A stretch of 64,000 nt of DNA from Adiantum capillus-veneris. Taxonomy: Eukaryota; Streptophyta; Polypodiopsida; Polypodiales; Pteridaceae. Position 1 is the first letter of the stretch, and every line of letters begins with the position of its first letter. Positions 21,945 to 33,715 of the stretch are shown here, piece after piece. A program made the translations under genes and the position numbers. The notes under the pieces were generated by a model. The model saw nothing but the letters and a program-made list of their open reading frames with translations. It did no database searches and had not been told where the DNA came from. Location of the stretch: NCBI GenBank assembly GCA_014529385.2, contig CM043960.1, forward strand, positions 71,053,410 to 71,117,409. Direction: 5' to 3'.

Positions 21945-22430
21945 CCGGCCCACACGCATTGAGGAATGATTGAGGTAGCCATTTACATGGAACCCCTTGG
22001 TCAAAACACGGTCACAAGGTTGACAGCAGTCGACCTCATGTCTCTTCGGGTCCCATGACACAAGATACAGTTCGTACTTTCGGTAACTCGCTGCAATTTA
22101 TAGCACGTCCTATGGAATGTCACGTGCACATCTAACCCTATGTGTACGTGGACAAGCTACTTCATGACATGGGTTCAGTTCAATTCAGTCAGCCTAGTTT
22201 AGGAAGTGTTCTGGCACTTTTGTAAGTCTGTTCGCAAACCGTGCATGCCCAAGCACTTAGAGTAGATGCATATCCTTTGGTTGCACACAGCATGATCATC
22301 AGATTTCAGTCAGAACCCATCAAGAGCATTTTTATAGTGCATGGACCTATTTTTCCTATTTTGACATTTTTCACTTATTATTTTTTACTGACTTTTGTTG
22401 GGAACTAGGTAGGGCAAATTCAGTAGCCAA
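21945..22430. other. No recognised feature
   Basis: Unique-looking sequence flanking the Tat-like 5' LTR. No domain, repeat or RNA gene was recognised on either strand. Confidence 0.5.
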
Positions 22431-23393
22431 GTATATAAGCAAACCTAGCGCTAGCACTTTTGGGTAGAAGAGGCAACAGGGACTGGACATCCATAGTGCA
22501 CCTTCTCAAGCAAGACCCCCCAAACTAAAGACCTAGTGTTTTTGCATGATGCAAGCCTAGCGTTTTCACACAGAACCAACAGCCAGGCATTTTTTGCACG
22601 GCAGATCAGCCCTGGCAACAGCAAGACAGTAGATCAGCCCTAGCGTTAGCAGATTTCCACCGCAAGACAGTTTTCAGCCCTAGCATTTTTGCATCAGCAT
22701 AGCGTTTTGCAGATTCACTACGACGGAACACCAAGAAGCACCAACGTTTTCAGTTTTCAACAGTCAGACATCGCAGTAGAAGTCCCGAACCTCGCGGATC
22801 TCACCTTCCCGCAGTAGATCCTCGCCGCACGGTCAGATCCAGTGTAGTTTGCAGTTTCAACCCGGAAAACATAGACTTCAGCATCTGCGTTTTCAGCGCG
22901 TCATCGTCGCATCGTCGTCATCGACATCGTCACTGACATAGAGTCAGAATTCAGCAGATAAAGATTTGCAGATTTCACCCATTAGCGTTTTCAGATTTCA
23001 GCCAGTCTCGTCGTCGTCGACATCGTCGGCAAGTCCAAGAATTGTAGACATTCGTGCAATCAATAGTAGACTGCTCTCGCCATAGAGAGTTGGGCCTTCG
23101 GAGGAGGGTTTTGACTACATTCTGGTGTCGTAATCTTCTCTATCTCTCAGACTCAGTACCTTCATTCACAATGTTTGCCACTTTGTTTGTGATCATTGCA
23201 CTCTCTCACTAAAGGAATGGAAGGCTCTCCCTTCCGTAAGTAAAAGGTACCTTGAGCACAGTTCGAAGCACTCATCTTGAGCAAAGTTCAACATTCACTT
23301 CCGCTGCACCTTACATGGAGACTCCGAGCGTTCAACTACGAGACATGAGGGGGTTGCAGAGCATATGTCGGGACATTGTACCAGCAGAGTGGC
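22431..23393 (+). other. Unclassified repeat-like leader with recurrent TAGCGTTTTCAG motif
   Basis: This starts with a TATA-like TATATAAGC (22430-22440). It then carries about ten scattered variants of CCTAGCGTTTT, TAGCATTTTT and GCGTTTTCAG, with CGTCGTCATCGACATCGTC triplet runs near 22905-23030. There is no long reading frame. It looks like an LTR R-U5 plus leader of an unidentified element, or a LINE 5' region, since L1-type sequence follows after the solo LTR. I could not find a matching second copy in the window. Confidence 0.35.
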
Positions 23394-24102
23394 TGTCATA
23401 AATTGTTGATGAGTCAAGCCACAGAAGAACGGAGCCGACCCGCAGATCCCGGCCGAGGGGCCTAAACCCTAAGAAGAAGAAGCAACAAAAGAAGAAGACT
23501 TCCCACCAACTTATAAGACCCCGTCCGATGGGGCCCAAGTGACACAAAGGCATTAAAATAGGGCTGGACCCTCACACACACACACATACACAAAAAAAAG
23601 CATAAAAACTGATGTGGCAGTCAGTACGGACGCCCGCGTTTTACGTTGATGACGTGGTAGGCCTATATGGATTTCCGAAATTTGCGCTGACCTACTGACG
23701 TGGGACCCTATACGGATTTCCGCGAATTGCGCTCCTGACATAGCAGTTGTACGAATTTCCTGCTTTTGTGCTGGCAGCTTTTGGACCAGATGCTTTTAAG
23801 TTTACTACTTTTCATGTAACTGCTTTTGAGGCCAAGGACCTTTAAATATGTGCAAAGGGCTCGGTCTCTGGCAGTCTTCTTGGTGAAGGTGCAAAGCGCG
23901 AGTACCGGCATTGTACAGAGTTCAAGAAATATAAAGAAATACCGAAAGGGGTGCCAAGGTTTGGGGCCAATACTCTCTGAGGTGGAATTCCGCCACTCTG
24001 TGTCGCGTGTGCTCTCTCTCTTTCAGTTCAGTTGTTATTGAAGTGCTAAAAGTATGTTCAATCTGTTCTTTTCTATTGGCACGTGGTGCCCACCTTGTGA
24101 CA
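23394..24102 (+). mobile_element. Solo LTR with TSD GTGGC, same family as 37776-40731
   Basis: 709 bp with ends TGTCATAA and TTGTGACA, flanked by a perfect 5-bp duplication GTGGC (23389-23393 and 24103-24107). It aligns in inverse orientation with the two LTRs at 37776-38416 and 40081-40731: shared ATAAAGAAATACCGAAAGGG, GGTTTGGGGCCAATACTCTC and TTTTCTATTGGCACGTGGTG. No internal region is present, so this is the product of LTR-LTR recombination. Confidence 0.92.
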
Positions 24103-24107
24103 GTGGC

Positions 24108-25263
24108 ACACTCTTGACCCAGTAGCTCCATATTGGATGGGGGTTTTCACTGATTTCAGACAGGTTTTTGCATCTTCTTTGAGGTTCAAAGAGAGGGTCA
24201 CCTCTACAGAGTCACTACTGAGGCATCAGAAGTGGACCTGTTGTTTTCAGCAGATTCGAGTTCTGGGCATTAGTGGGAGGACTTGTGTGATAGACCCTAA
24301 CCTGTCAGCTCTTGAAGCAAGAGAATGGCGGTTGTGGGCTTGGGAGTGCCGCCCTCTGGTACGAGTGCAGTGGGACCTGAGCGAGTGGTTTTGGCGGGAT
24401 CTTTTGCTTCAGCCGATCACACGGGGATCCCCTTTTTTCAGTATACAGCACGACTGGGACGCAGATACTTACAACGAGGAGAGAGACTCATCCTGCTGCA
24501 GCAGACCATTGGCAGGAGGAGGGTCTCACGTCTGAGTTCTTGGCAGATTTTTGGGGGTGCATGTAAGATAATAGACAACCAAGGAGAGCCACTATGTTCT
24601 ACCGCAAACCGCTTACGACCATCCCCTTGAGACAGAGCATCACTATCTATGGGACTGTCCCATGGCACAACAGGTTTGGCTTTGGATTCTTCTGCTAATG
24701 CCCGCACTTTTGGTAGCTAGCCTTCAGTCATTTGGATGATTGTGATACAGGGAGGCGGGCCTACTCTCCAGCCCTTCACAAAGCTTGTACCTCATAAGTG
24801 GAGCAAAGATAAGAGTGTGTTGTTGCGAGGTCAAATGTAGCCTGACACTATGGTTCATCTGGAGAGCCCGATGCTTTTGCATCTTGGAGGCTCGTCCCGT
24901 CCTAGCAGCCGAAACTGTACGTGACATCTAGCTGAAGCTGATCCATACACTCAGGGGACAGTTTGAGAGACTTCAGAGCAGCTCCAACCCCAAACGGGGG
25001 CATTGCGAGGCCTTCTTGCGACTTTGGCAACCAAGGCCCTTCTTCACCATGGTTCATGAGGCGCCTAGACGTAAGTACCGCCCACTAGTGTGGCTTTTTC
25101 CTCCTTCCATCTCTTGATTTAGCCGTCAGTGTACATATCTTAACCTTTCCTTGCGAGAGTCTTCCCACTTTTTCATGTAGCCTTCTCTAGTAGGTGCAGT
25201 TTGTATCCCATCAGGCAGTTTGTTTTACTAATGGAAGGATCTTTTTCTTGGAAAAGAAAAAAT
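24108..25263 (+). pseudogene. 3' end of an L1-type LINE ORF2
   Basis: The plus-strand peptides (EWRLWAWECRPLVRVQWDLSE around 24310-24390 and FFQYTARLGRRYLQRGERL around 24430-24490) match the C-terminal part of ORF2 in the minus-strand L1-type LINE at 51572-55796 (FWVWEGRALSQLYWDPGEW; FFEYTVRIGRLALMRQQLE). The frame is repeatedly broken. It ends in a poly(A)-like run (AAAAGAAAAAA, 25252-25262) inside the sequence flanking the SKI2 exons. The solo LTR at 23394-24102 interrupts or borders it. Confidence 0.75.
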
Positions 25264-25507
25264 TCAGAGACATAGTATGCACTACTTTAAATGCTGGTTC
25301 TGCTTTCAGGCTAAATGAGCATGCCGAAACATCATATATGTTCGTATTCCAGACATGTCAACAAGTTTTTGCTATGTGCAACAACTCAAAACTTCAAACA
25401 ACAAAATCATGAGATGAGCTATCGAGACACCTGTACGTCACAACAGAAAGAGAAAAAAACTGTTTCTGCAAATAGTGTGAAGTAGCTGTGTCAATGAAAA
25501 TACTCAC
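25264..25507 (-). other. SKI2: Intron-like sequence downstream of the SKI2 exons
   Basis: AT-rich and non-coding, beginning with a GTGAGT donor (plus-strand bases 25502-25507). It continues into the L1-type LINE tail at 25263, so the LINE lies within the intron if the gene is intact. Confidence 0.6.
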
Positions 25508-26086
25508 TGTTCGAGCTGGCGCATTGACTCCCATCGCAAATGTTTCCGTAGAAAACAAAACCTAATCCACATAAATGAAACAGGAAGTAAAGTATTTTTC
25601 AAGGTACCGACAAGCTCCCCCCCACAAACAGAATAATACTGCATGGCTACTAAAATTCTTCTCATTTCAGCACTCATCTTCAACATTTCATCAGTAACAG
25701 TCAATTTATTTTGAAGCAAACCTTGATGACACCACGACAAAACAACATCTCCACAACCTCCTTAACGATAGGTAAAAGACCTGCATGATGTACTCCAATC
25801 CCTCTGCGCAGTAAGCCCTCCACACGTACAACCTGGAATATTTTTGCAGACAGATATGAGGAAAGAAAGATAAGAAGGTGACTATAGCATGAAAGCAGGC
25901 AAATTACTCTTGTATCTTAGATACAATAACCTGAGGCAATCGACGATCAGATCCTTTCAGCCTTGAAAATCCTTTGTCACAAAACACCCGAATCTCACTT
26001 TTTTCTGATGTGCTAGTAAGATCTATAGCAGTTAGACTGTCTGCTGATTTATCACAGCGGTTCTTTGAAAAACAGAAAACCACGAC
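25508..26086 (-). CDS. SKI2: Three exons of the cytosolic RNA-exosome helicase SKI2 (partial gene)
   Basis: SKI2 is the DExH-box RNA helicase of the Ski complex that feeds mRNA to the cytoplasmic exosome. Exons on the minus strand: 25931-26086 (52 codons, starts [19 protein letters not shown]), 25722-25832 (37 codons, contains [20 protein letters not shown] and [10 protein letters not shown]) and 25508-25561 (18 codons, [18 protein letters not shown]). Each is preceded by AG and followed by GT in sense, each length is a multiple of three, and no stop or frameshift is present. Together they cover consecutive parts of the second RecA domain, including helicase motif V, so order and splice phase are as in a real gene. 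Retained introns exclude a retrocopy. Neighbouring exons (the next should begin VVFD-L-KFDG and include motif VI QMAGRAGRRG) are not visible in the window. It is either a gene with giant TE-filled introns or a genomic fragment. Confidence 0.88.
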
Positions 26087-26584
26087 CTGGAAACAACATA
26101 CCGCACTTCAGTACAATACATGCAAATTGCCTCATCAAGTCCATTACAAGAAATTTAGTATCGATCATGTCCTTAACCCTGCTGTAAGGTGGTTGCCTCT
26201 ATATATTTTGGGTTCAATCAAGCTGTCAACCATATGAAAATATAAGGTGGTTGCTTCTATGTATCTCAGGTCAGTGAAGCTGGTCAACTATATCACATAC
26301 ATCATACACCCCTTCCCTGTGCAGTGAAAGTCAAACTCCTGAATACTGCCCGTTGAAGGAGTCTTAAGTTGATTGTCTATTTATTCAATAAGGCCATATC
26401 CCAGCATATGATGGAATCATGGAAGCTTTTAAGTGGTCAGATTGTAAATAGACACGTTCTCTTGCTTTACATTATCACCAAATCCCATAAAGTTTTAAGC
26501 TAGCAATTCCAGCAGGAGGTAGCATGCATTTGGATCACTGAGGCACTCTCATCAGCTTCCATAACAGAACTTCGAGCCGTTTTG
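26087..26584 (-). other. SKI2: Intron-like sequence upstream of the SKI2 exons
   Basis: AT-rich, with no further exon recognised. A roughly 40-bp segment is imperfectly repeated (AAGGTGGTTGCCTCTATATAT near 26187 and AAGGTGGTTGCTTCTATGTAT near 26245). It ends where the gypsy integrase sequence begins. Confidence 0.55.
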
Positions 26585-28385
26585 GGATGCTATTCATCTC
26601 CCTTGTTATCAGCATAGTTTTTGCTGGATGCATTCGATTGGGGAACCATACTTCTAGATGCGTCCTTGACTTTCTCTAAGCCAATAGCAATCCAGGATTT
26701 AGGCTCAAATCCATACATCAACATGAATGGGCTAAATCCACTAGCAGAATGCTTGCAACTATTATAGGCAAACACTAATTGTGGGAGATACCTTTCCCAG
26801 TCAGACTGCCTATGAGAGACATAGGCTCTCAACATGTCCTCTAACGTCTGATTCATCCTCTCAGTTTGTCCGTCGGACTCAGGATGGTCAAAAGATGACA
26901 TACTCAACTTCGTCTAAAGATGAGCAAACACGTCTCGCCAAAATCGGCCAGTGAACTAAGTATCTCGATCACTGACGATATCCTCTGGCAGACCATACAA
27001 CTTATAAAGCTGATCGACAAATAAAACCGCCAACTCATGGCTTTTTACTGTCGACTTTGTTGAAATAAATTTCGCCATTTTTGTAAGTCTATCGACCACA
27101 ACCCAAACGGCGTCATTGCCCCGACTAGTATTTGGCAAACCAATGATGAAGTCCATGGAAATACTTTGCCACTTGGCATCTGGGATTCCAATGGATGTAG
27201 CAAGCCAGCTTTCTTAAGACGCTCTGCCTTATTGACCTAACACTGAGCGCATCTCTTCACATAGCTCTCTATGTAAGAGCGCATCCTTGGCCAATAGAAA
27301 TATCGCTTTACCAAAGCCAAAGTTCTCTGGCTGCCTAAGTGCCTAGCGCTAGGAACATCGTGGCATTCAAACAAAATCCTTTGTCGAACCTCATCGATTT
27401 CCGACACGCAGACTTTTTCATTTCTGAACAAAAATCCACCTCTAATGGAATATTGTCGCTATCTCGTCTCTCTAGCACGACTCACTTGGGTCTCCGGACC
27501 ACCCAAGCCTGTCCGCGAGTCATTCCCCGCTTCGACCTCGTTCCATATCTTGCCAAAATAGCTATCGGAACGACATAACCCTCGGAGAGAGGGATAGAAG
27601 TCCGTCGAGATTTCAGCCATAGACAAGGCATTCACCTCAGGAATCCTGCTGAGTGCATCGGCAACTCGATTGCTGGATTCTTTTCTATAACGGATCTCAA
27701 AGTCAAACTCTTGCATAAGCTCAACCCATCTAGCATTCCGGCCTCTAAGATCACCCTGATCACAGACATAGTGCAAGGAATGATGATCTATCCATGCAAC
27801 AAACGTAGAGCCATACAAGTAGTGCCGCCATTTTCTCAGGGCGTAGACTACGGCGTAAAGCTCCTTTTCATACGTTGGATAACGCATCTTAGAGTCAGAA
27901 AGCTTCTTACTTTCAAACGCAACAGGATGTCCATCCTGATATAACGCCGCACCAATGGCATAATCACTAGCATCCGTTTCAACCACAAAGGATTTGCTAG
28001 GATCCACAATGTGCAATATTGGCGCAGTAGTCACCAAGTGCTTTAGTGTCCGAAAGCTCTCGTCGAGACGCTCATTCCAGACAACAGGGGGGTCACCGTT
28101 ACGGTGAGGACCCGAAGTCTTCGGTCCTTTCACCCCTCCTTTTACAAGTTGCGTTAGCGGAGCAGCAACTTTAGAGTAATCCTTGATGAATTTGCGAAAG
28201 AATCCTGTAAAGCCTAAAAAAGACTTTACCAGGCGCACATTCTTCAGAATGAGCCAATTTCGCACTTTCTCCAACTTTTCACGGTTGACGCGAATTCCAT
28301 CGCGAGTAATGATGTGACCCAAATACAGAAGCTCTTTCTTGAAGAATTCACACGTGGAAGCCTTAGCATAAAAGGGGCCACTTAA
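26585..28385 (-). pseudogene. Ty3/gypsy pol fragment (RT end, RNase H, integrase)
   Basis: Read on the minus strand from 28385: end of reverse transcriptase (FYAKASTCEFFKKELLYLGH), thumb (FLGFTGFFRKFIKDYSK), RNase H (FVVETDASDYAIGAALYQ; YPTYEKELYAVVYAL; DHHSLHYV), integrase zinc finger (ECHDVPSARHLGSQRTL, then KRCAQC) and integrase core (MDFIIGLPN; VVVDRLTKMAKF; VSDRDT near 26956; HPESDGQTERMNQTLEDML near 26860). It is broken by stops near 27240 and 26950 and truncated at both ends: LINE copy B cuts the reverse transcriptase side, and the integrase C-terminus is missing at 26585. Motif style is chromovirus-like and distinct from the Tat-like element. Confidence 0.9.
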
Positions 28386-28664
28386 TAAAGTACCCAGCAC
28401 ATAGCATTAAAAAAAACTCCACGCAAAGCTGCCAGCGATAAAAGAAATCGAACGCCAGCAGCGAAAGTGGACAGATGACGCGTGGGAGGACAGAGAGAAA
28501 GATCTTGGCGTGTGCGCGATTGTGCAAACCACGCAAAAAGGGCCACGCAGGCTTTCTCTCTCCTCTTGCGCAAACACTCCCCTCTCCTGTTCTGCAGCGC
28601 AAGGACTCAGGAGCTCTCTGTCTCTCTTGTATTGTTCCTTGCAGATCCAAATAAACACACACAG

Positions 28665-29006
<342 letters not shown>

Positions 29007-29321
29007 TTTCAGCCCACAGGTACATACACCCAGCAAAATTCAAAAAATTCCAGGAGGAATTTCCACAGTCTCTGCTTTTCCGGATTTTCCGAACTTTCGA
29101 ATTTTCCAAATCCTGCATTTTTCAGACCTGCAGGGATTTTTACAAGGAATTTGGAAACTACAGAACTCACAAAACTTGCACATTGACACGTACAGAAAGC
29201 AAATATATGCCATGTAGGCTTAATGTGGAAACACATGTATGCATAATGCGGTGCGTATAGGTCGCTCTCTCCTCTCTCTTAGAAAGTGAATCAGATAAGT
29301 GAAACAAATAAGGCAAGAAGG

Positions 29322-30190
29322 ATGGCGGCGCACTACATGGTCACAAGCAAGAGGATGACAGCCATTGAAAAGGAGTTGAAAGAATGCAAAGCCCACATGG
29401 ATGAGTGGAAGAAAGAGAAGAATTTAATTCTTGAATGGAAAAAGAGGGAGGAACAGGCGAGGGAACTAGAACGCAAGGAGTTCCGGGATGAAATTCAAGC
29501 TTTAAAAGGTAGCATCTCAACCCTTAGGAAGGAACTCGACGAAACCAAAGAGGGAGGACGCCTTGAAGATGGAGAAATTCAGCCATCAATGATCGATGAG
29601 CTGAATAGTATACGAGCACAAGGCAAAGCAATAAAGGAGGAAGGAGAAAAGAAGACCTCATGGGTGGAGGTTCTCTCCAAAACGCAAAAGAAGATTGATG
29701 AGGCTGAAAAATGGATTGAAGTTGTCAAGAAGGGAAAGGGCAAGGAAATCCCGACTACACCCGACATCATCAACAAGACACTTGAAGAGGAACAACGAAG
29801 AAGGGTACGCCCTCTACACGTGAGAGTGACCGGCCTAAAAGATTCAGATAAGGTGGACCAAGAGGTGAAGAGCCTCATGTCCATGATGGGGTGGAGAAGC
29901 CCTCGCACACACAAGCTTGCAGAGTGGGCAAGAAGAGTGAAGGTAATGGGGAGAGTTCAAAAGAACGGGCTCTCATATTGCGCTTTCCATCCATGGAAGA
30001 AAAGAAAGACTTTTTAAAGAAGAGGCCAACCCTCAAGAAAACAGGTATCTTTTTAGGAGATGATCTTACGCTCTCACAGCTTGCACATATGAGAGAGGTC
30101 ATGCCAGAGATTATAGCAGCAAGGGAGAAGGGAAAGTTATCTTTCTACAGAAATGGACGAGTAGTGATTACAGAGCACCGCTCTACATGA
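29322..30190 (+). pseudogene. ORF1 of LINE copy B (coiled-coil RNA-binding protein), one frameshift
   Basis: ORF1 proteins of LINEs coat the element RNA. The ATG at 29322 opens a Lys/Glu-rich coiled coil (about residues 5-90, for example IEKELKECKAHMDEWKKEKN), an acidic linker, then an RNA-binding region starting RPLHVRVTGLKDSDKV near 29812 and a C-terminal domain (ALILRFPSMEEKKDFL; LSQLAHMREVMPEI). This layout parallels L1 ORF1p (coiled coil, RRM-like, C-terminal domain). Near 29889 the sequence lacks one base relative to copy E, so the last 100 codons are in another frame. The final frame ends at TGA 30188-30190 and is the same frame as ORF2. Confidence 0.82.
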
Positions 30191-30220
30191 CGGTGCGAGA
30201 CCTATGGGACCACTCTCAGG
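30188..30220 (+). promoter_or_regulatory. ORF1-ORF2 junction with UGA-CGG, candidate stop-codon readthrough site (copy B)
   Basis: ORF1 stops with TGA immediately followed by CGG TGC GAG ACC TAT, and the ORF1 frame then stays open straight into the ORF2 endonuclease. UGA-CGG is the type II leaky-stop context known from plant RNA virus replicase genes. The same junction is kept in copy E (44551) and, decayed, in copy A (5188). The ATG at 30221 is not shared: copy E has ATA and copy A has GTT there. Confidence 0.6.
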
Positions 30221-33200
30221 ATGGCGGTTTGGAACTGTAATGGTTCGTATAGACTTGATGTGGGGGCCTTTGAGGACAACTTCAGAGACAGAGACATTGT
30301 TTTCTACTCAGAGACTCATCAAGCTCCAGGACAGTTGATGCCGCACATATCAGGATACAGATGGGAGACAGCTTGCCGGACATGCACCAGATCTGCGCAT
30401 GGGACTAGAGGATCAAGAGGTGTAGCAGTTCTTTTCAGAGAGGAGCTCCAACCACTACTGCACATAGTTCGGAGAGATGATCAGGCCAGATACTTGTGGG
30501 TGAGGCTGAGGGCAGAGACTGGACGTTTCTTGTACATCGCCATATGCTATTTTCCTCCCAGCACTTCAGTATATGCTTCACCTAGAGGACAATCTCGTTA
30601 CTCTGTACTTGATGATGATATCTGGGAGTTCTCCAGAGATGGAGACATCATACTCCTGGGGGATTTCAATGCCCGTACAGGCAGCTCACAAACGGTCTTC
30701 TATGACACCTCAGAGGAGATGCTTAGAGAGTTAGAGCCAGAGGAGATGGGACTTGAGAGATGCTCACACGACAGAGAGCATACACAGTATGGGAGATACT
30801 TGAGGGAGATGACGACTACTCACAATTTAGCCATACTGAATGGCTTACCGAGCTTCCCATTGTCTACAGGTTTTACTTGTTTTCCTCATAGACATGGGTC
30901 CAGCACTATAGACTATGTTCTGACACATCCGAGCTTTATCTCTCACATTCAGGATTTCACACTGGGGCCCAGGCCTGTAGAGATAGCAGTAGATCATGCA
31001 CTTTTGACATTATCAGTCTCCTTTGAGTACAGTACATCTCAGGCCTCATGGGGTGGTAGACATCCACGCTATACTTTTACACCAGAGACTGACTCAGTCT
31101 ATGCAGAGGAGATATGTAGGCTTTTATGCACATCAGAGCCAGTATACACAGTGGAGGAGATCACATCTATGCTGACAGTGACATTACATGGGGCAGCAAT
31201 AGAGGCATACCCACACACTCAGCCTGGTCAGAGACGTCGTTCTGGGCACATGCCTCAGAACAGCCGGTACGATGAGGAGTGTCGACAGAGTAGAGCTCAG
31301 ATACAGCGGGAGCTTACATTGGGAATGATCACCTATAGACAGTCTCGTATTGCTACACGACAACTAGTGCGACAGAAGAAGCGAGCTTTCTTGGTCCAGA
31401 TGGAGCAAGATTTATATCAGCTCTTCCTTAGTAGAGATTCAGGAGAGGCTTGGCGTCTATTCCATGAGCAATCTCCCCCACCAGTGATTACTTCTACAGA
31501 GATATGGGGGCAGTATGCAGCATCTTTATACACTGTACCTGGACAACCACCACTACCAGATCCAACACAGCCATGTCCGGCTACGAGCACCTTCTTTACC
31601 ACTGAGATGGTAAAGGAGGCCATTGACAGGATGAAGACCAAACGGGCACAGGATCATGAGGGTTTGGTAGCAGAGCACATTATACAGGCTGGGGATTTGG
31701 TGGCAGAGATGCTTGCACAGTTATTCAACCGTGTCATGTGTGAGGGCTTCCCTGAGTCTTGGAGATTATCTACTATTGTACCTATCTTCAAGACAGGAGA
31801 CCCCACAGTACCGGGGAATTACCGTACTATCATGGTAGGACACACATTGGCACGGTTATATGCATCCATCCTTCAGCATAGGCTGAGCAATTGGGCAGAG
31901 ATTATGGGCATACGGGCACCTGGGCAGGCTGGTTTCAGGAGGGGTTTCTCCACACTAGATCATGTCTTTACACTCAGAGCTACCATTGAGGAGGGTCGAG
32001 CACATGGTAGAAGGATATACTGCAGCTTTGTGGATTTTCGCAAAGCTTTTGACACAGTACCGAGGGACAGATTGATGCGCCGGAGTATAGAATTGGGGGT
32101 ACCCACAGAGCTGATATGGGGGATTATGGCATTGTACAGTTCAGTGATGGGTCATGTACGCACATCAGAGGGGCTATCTGACATAGTTCACTCCACTATC
32201 AGAGTGAAACAGGGATGCCCACTATCCTCTACTCTTTTTGGTATGTATGTTGATGAGGTCTCTGATTATATTGACAGAGGAGGAGATAGAGATGCTCAGC
32301 TTGCGGGGACATGGATCCCTCTTTTATTATATGCTGACGATATTGTGTTGATATCAGACTCACCAGAGGGTATGCAGAGACATTTGGACGCATTGCATAG
32401 TTTTGCAAAGGATAGTGGATTGTCTGTCAACCTTGGTAAAACCAAGGTCATGGTATTTAATACCACGCCACAGTGGGTTAGGAGATCAGCACCTACTTTC
32501 ACATATGGGCACGACAATATGGAGTACACTGATGCATACACATATCTTGGGGTGGTCTTTAGTGGACCGAGGTTCACACTGAAAGTGGCAGCAGACACTA
32601 GATTGACTCGTGCCTATGCAGCCCTAGGCGGTTTAGAGAGGATTTGTTCGCAGGTTCAGTTCCAGGAACCTCCAACAAAGCTCTGGCTTTTCGACACTTT
32701 GGTCACTTCAGTTATGCACTACGGGGTTTAGGTTTGGGGACCGTCTGTTGACAGTGCTGGATGGAGTAATATGGAGAGACCATTGATATCTATGATTTCT
32801 AGGCTGATTAGAGCCAAGGCCTCAGTCCCACATGACATCATACGAGCGGAGCTGGCTGCCCCACCTATGGAGGTTGAGGCTCTCACCATATCAATATCAT
32901 TTGTACACAGCTTATGGGACACCACCAGGGACAAGTATACCAGGCTTGCTCTTGAGTCATCCAGGCAGCTGGCATTACAGGGAGATACATCATGTTGGTA
33001 TGCACAGATGAGCTCATGGTTTCAGAGGCATGGTTTCAACATGGACAGGTTGCCCCCTTTCCAGTATTCTCTTGATGCACCATCTTTGGCTCTTACACGG
33101 ATGGAGACTACTAGACTCATTCGGCACGATCTTATCCAGCTTGATAGCAAGAGGACATGGATAGAGCCATCACGGGAGTTGGGTACGAAGAGGGTTTTCT

Positions 33201-33715
33201 ATAGAGAGCATCTTCTCCAACTCACGACAGACGGATTTGTCACACGGCCCAGTTACATGGACACACATCTATCTCATGGGTTACGATGTGCTATACGCCA
33301 GATTCGCACATCTTCACACCAGCTTGGGATTGAGACAGGTAGATTCAGAGGCATACCAGCAGACAGTAGGATATGTCAGTTATGCCATGTAGAGCCAGAG
33401 ACAGAGTTTCACTACATATGTCGCTGCACAGTCTACTATGAGATACGGGGACGCTTTCATTGTTTATTCAGAGATGGTTTTGACTCGTTAGATAGAGTCA
33501 TGAGATATCAGGATCGAAGATGTCTCGGATTATTCCTACTTGAGATACAGAGACATAGAGACGCTCTATTGAGTGGGCAAAGACAGAGACAGTCCCAGAG
33601 ATGCATCTCAGATTTCTTCAGCCTGAGTACCACAGAGGCAGAGGGGACACCACCATCACAGAGCTCGGTAACCACCCATACACACACCAGAGGTACTCTC
33701 ATTGATCGAGTATAG
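30221..33715 (+). pseudogene. ORF2 of LINE copy B (endonuclease-reverse transcriptase), one nonsense codon
   Basis: The 1,164-codon frame is interrupted only by TAG at 32729-32731, where copy E has CAG. The apurinic-like endonuclease domain is at residues 1-270 (WNCNG at 4-8, SETH at 30-33, GDFNAR near 147, VDHALL near 257). Reverse transcriptase is at about 460-800 (PGNYRTIMVGHTLARLYASIL, AGFRRGFSTLDHVFTLRA, DFRKAFDTVP, QGCPLSSTLFGMYVDEV, catalytic YADD near 703, NLGKTKVMVF). The C-terminal CCHC-type region is near 1050 (CQLCHVEPETEFHYICRC). The second half restarts in the same frame right after the TAG. This is the reference copy for the family here. Confidence 0.93.

Noticed and set aside
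30187-30240. Termination-reinitiation through the overlapping ATGA at the ORF1 stop
   Set aside because: The ATG overlapping the stop is in a different frame from ORF2 and reaches a TAA within 18 codons, so it cannot start ORF2.
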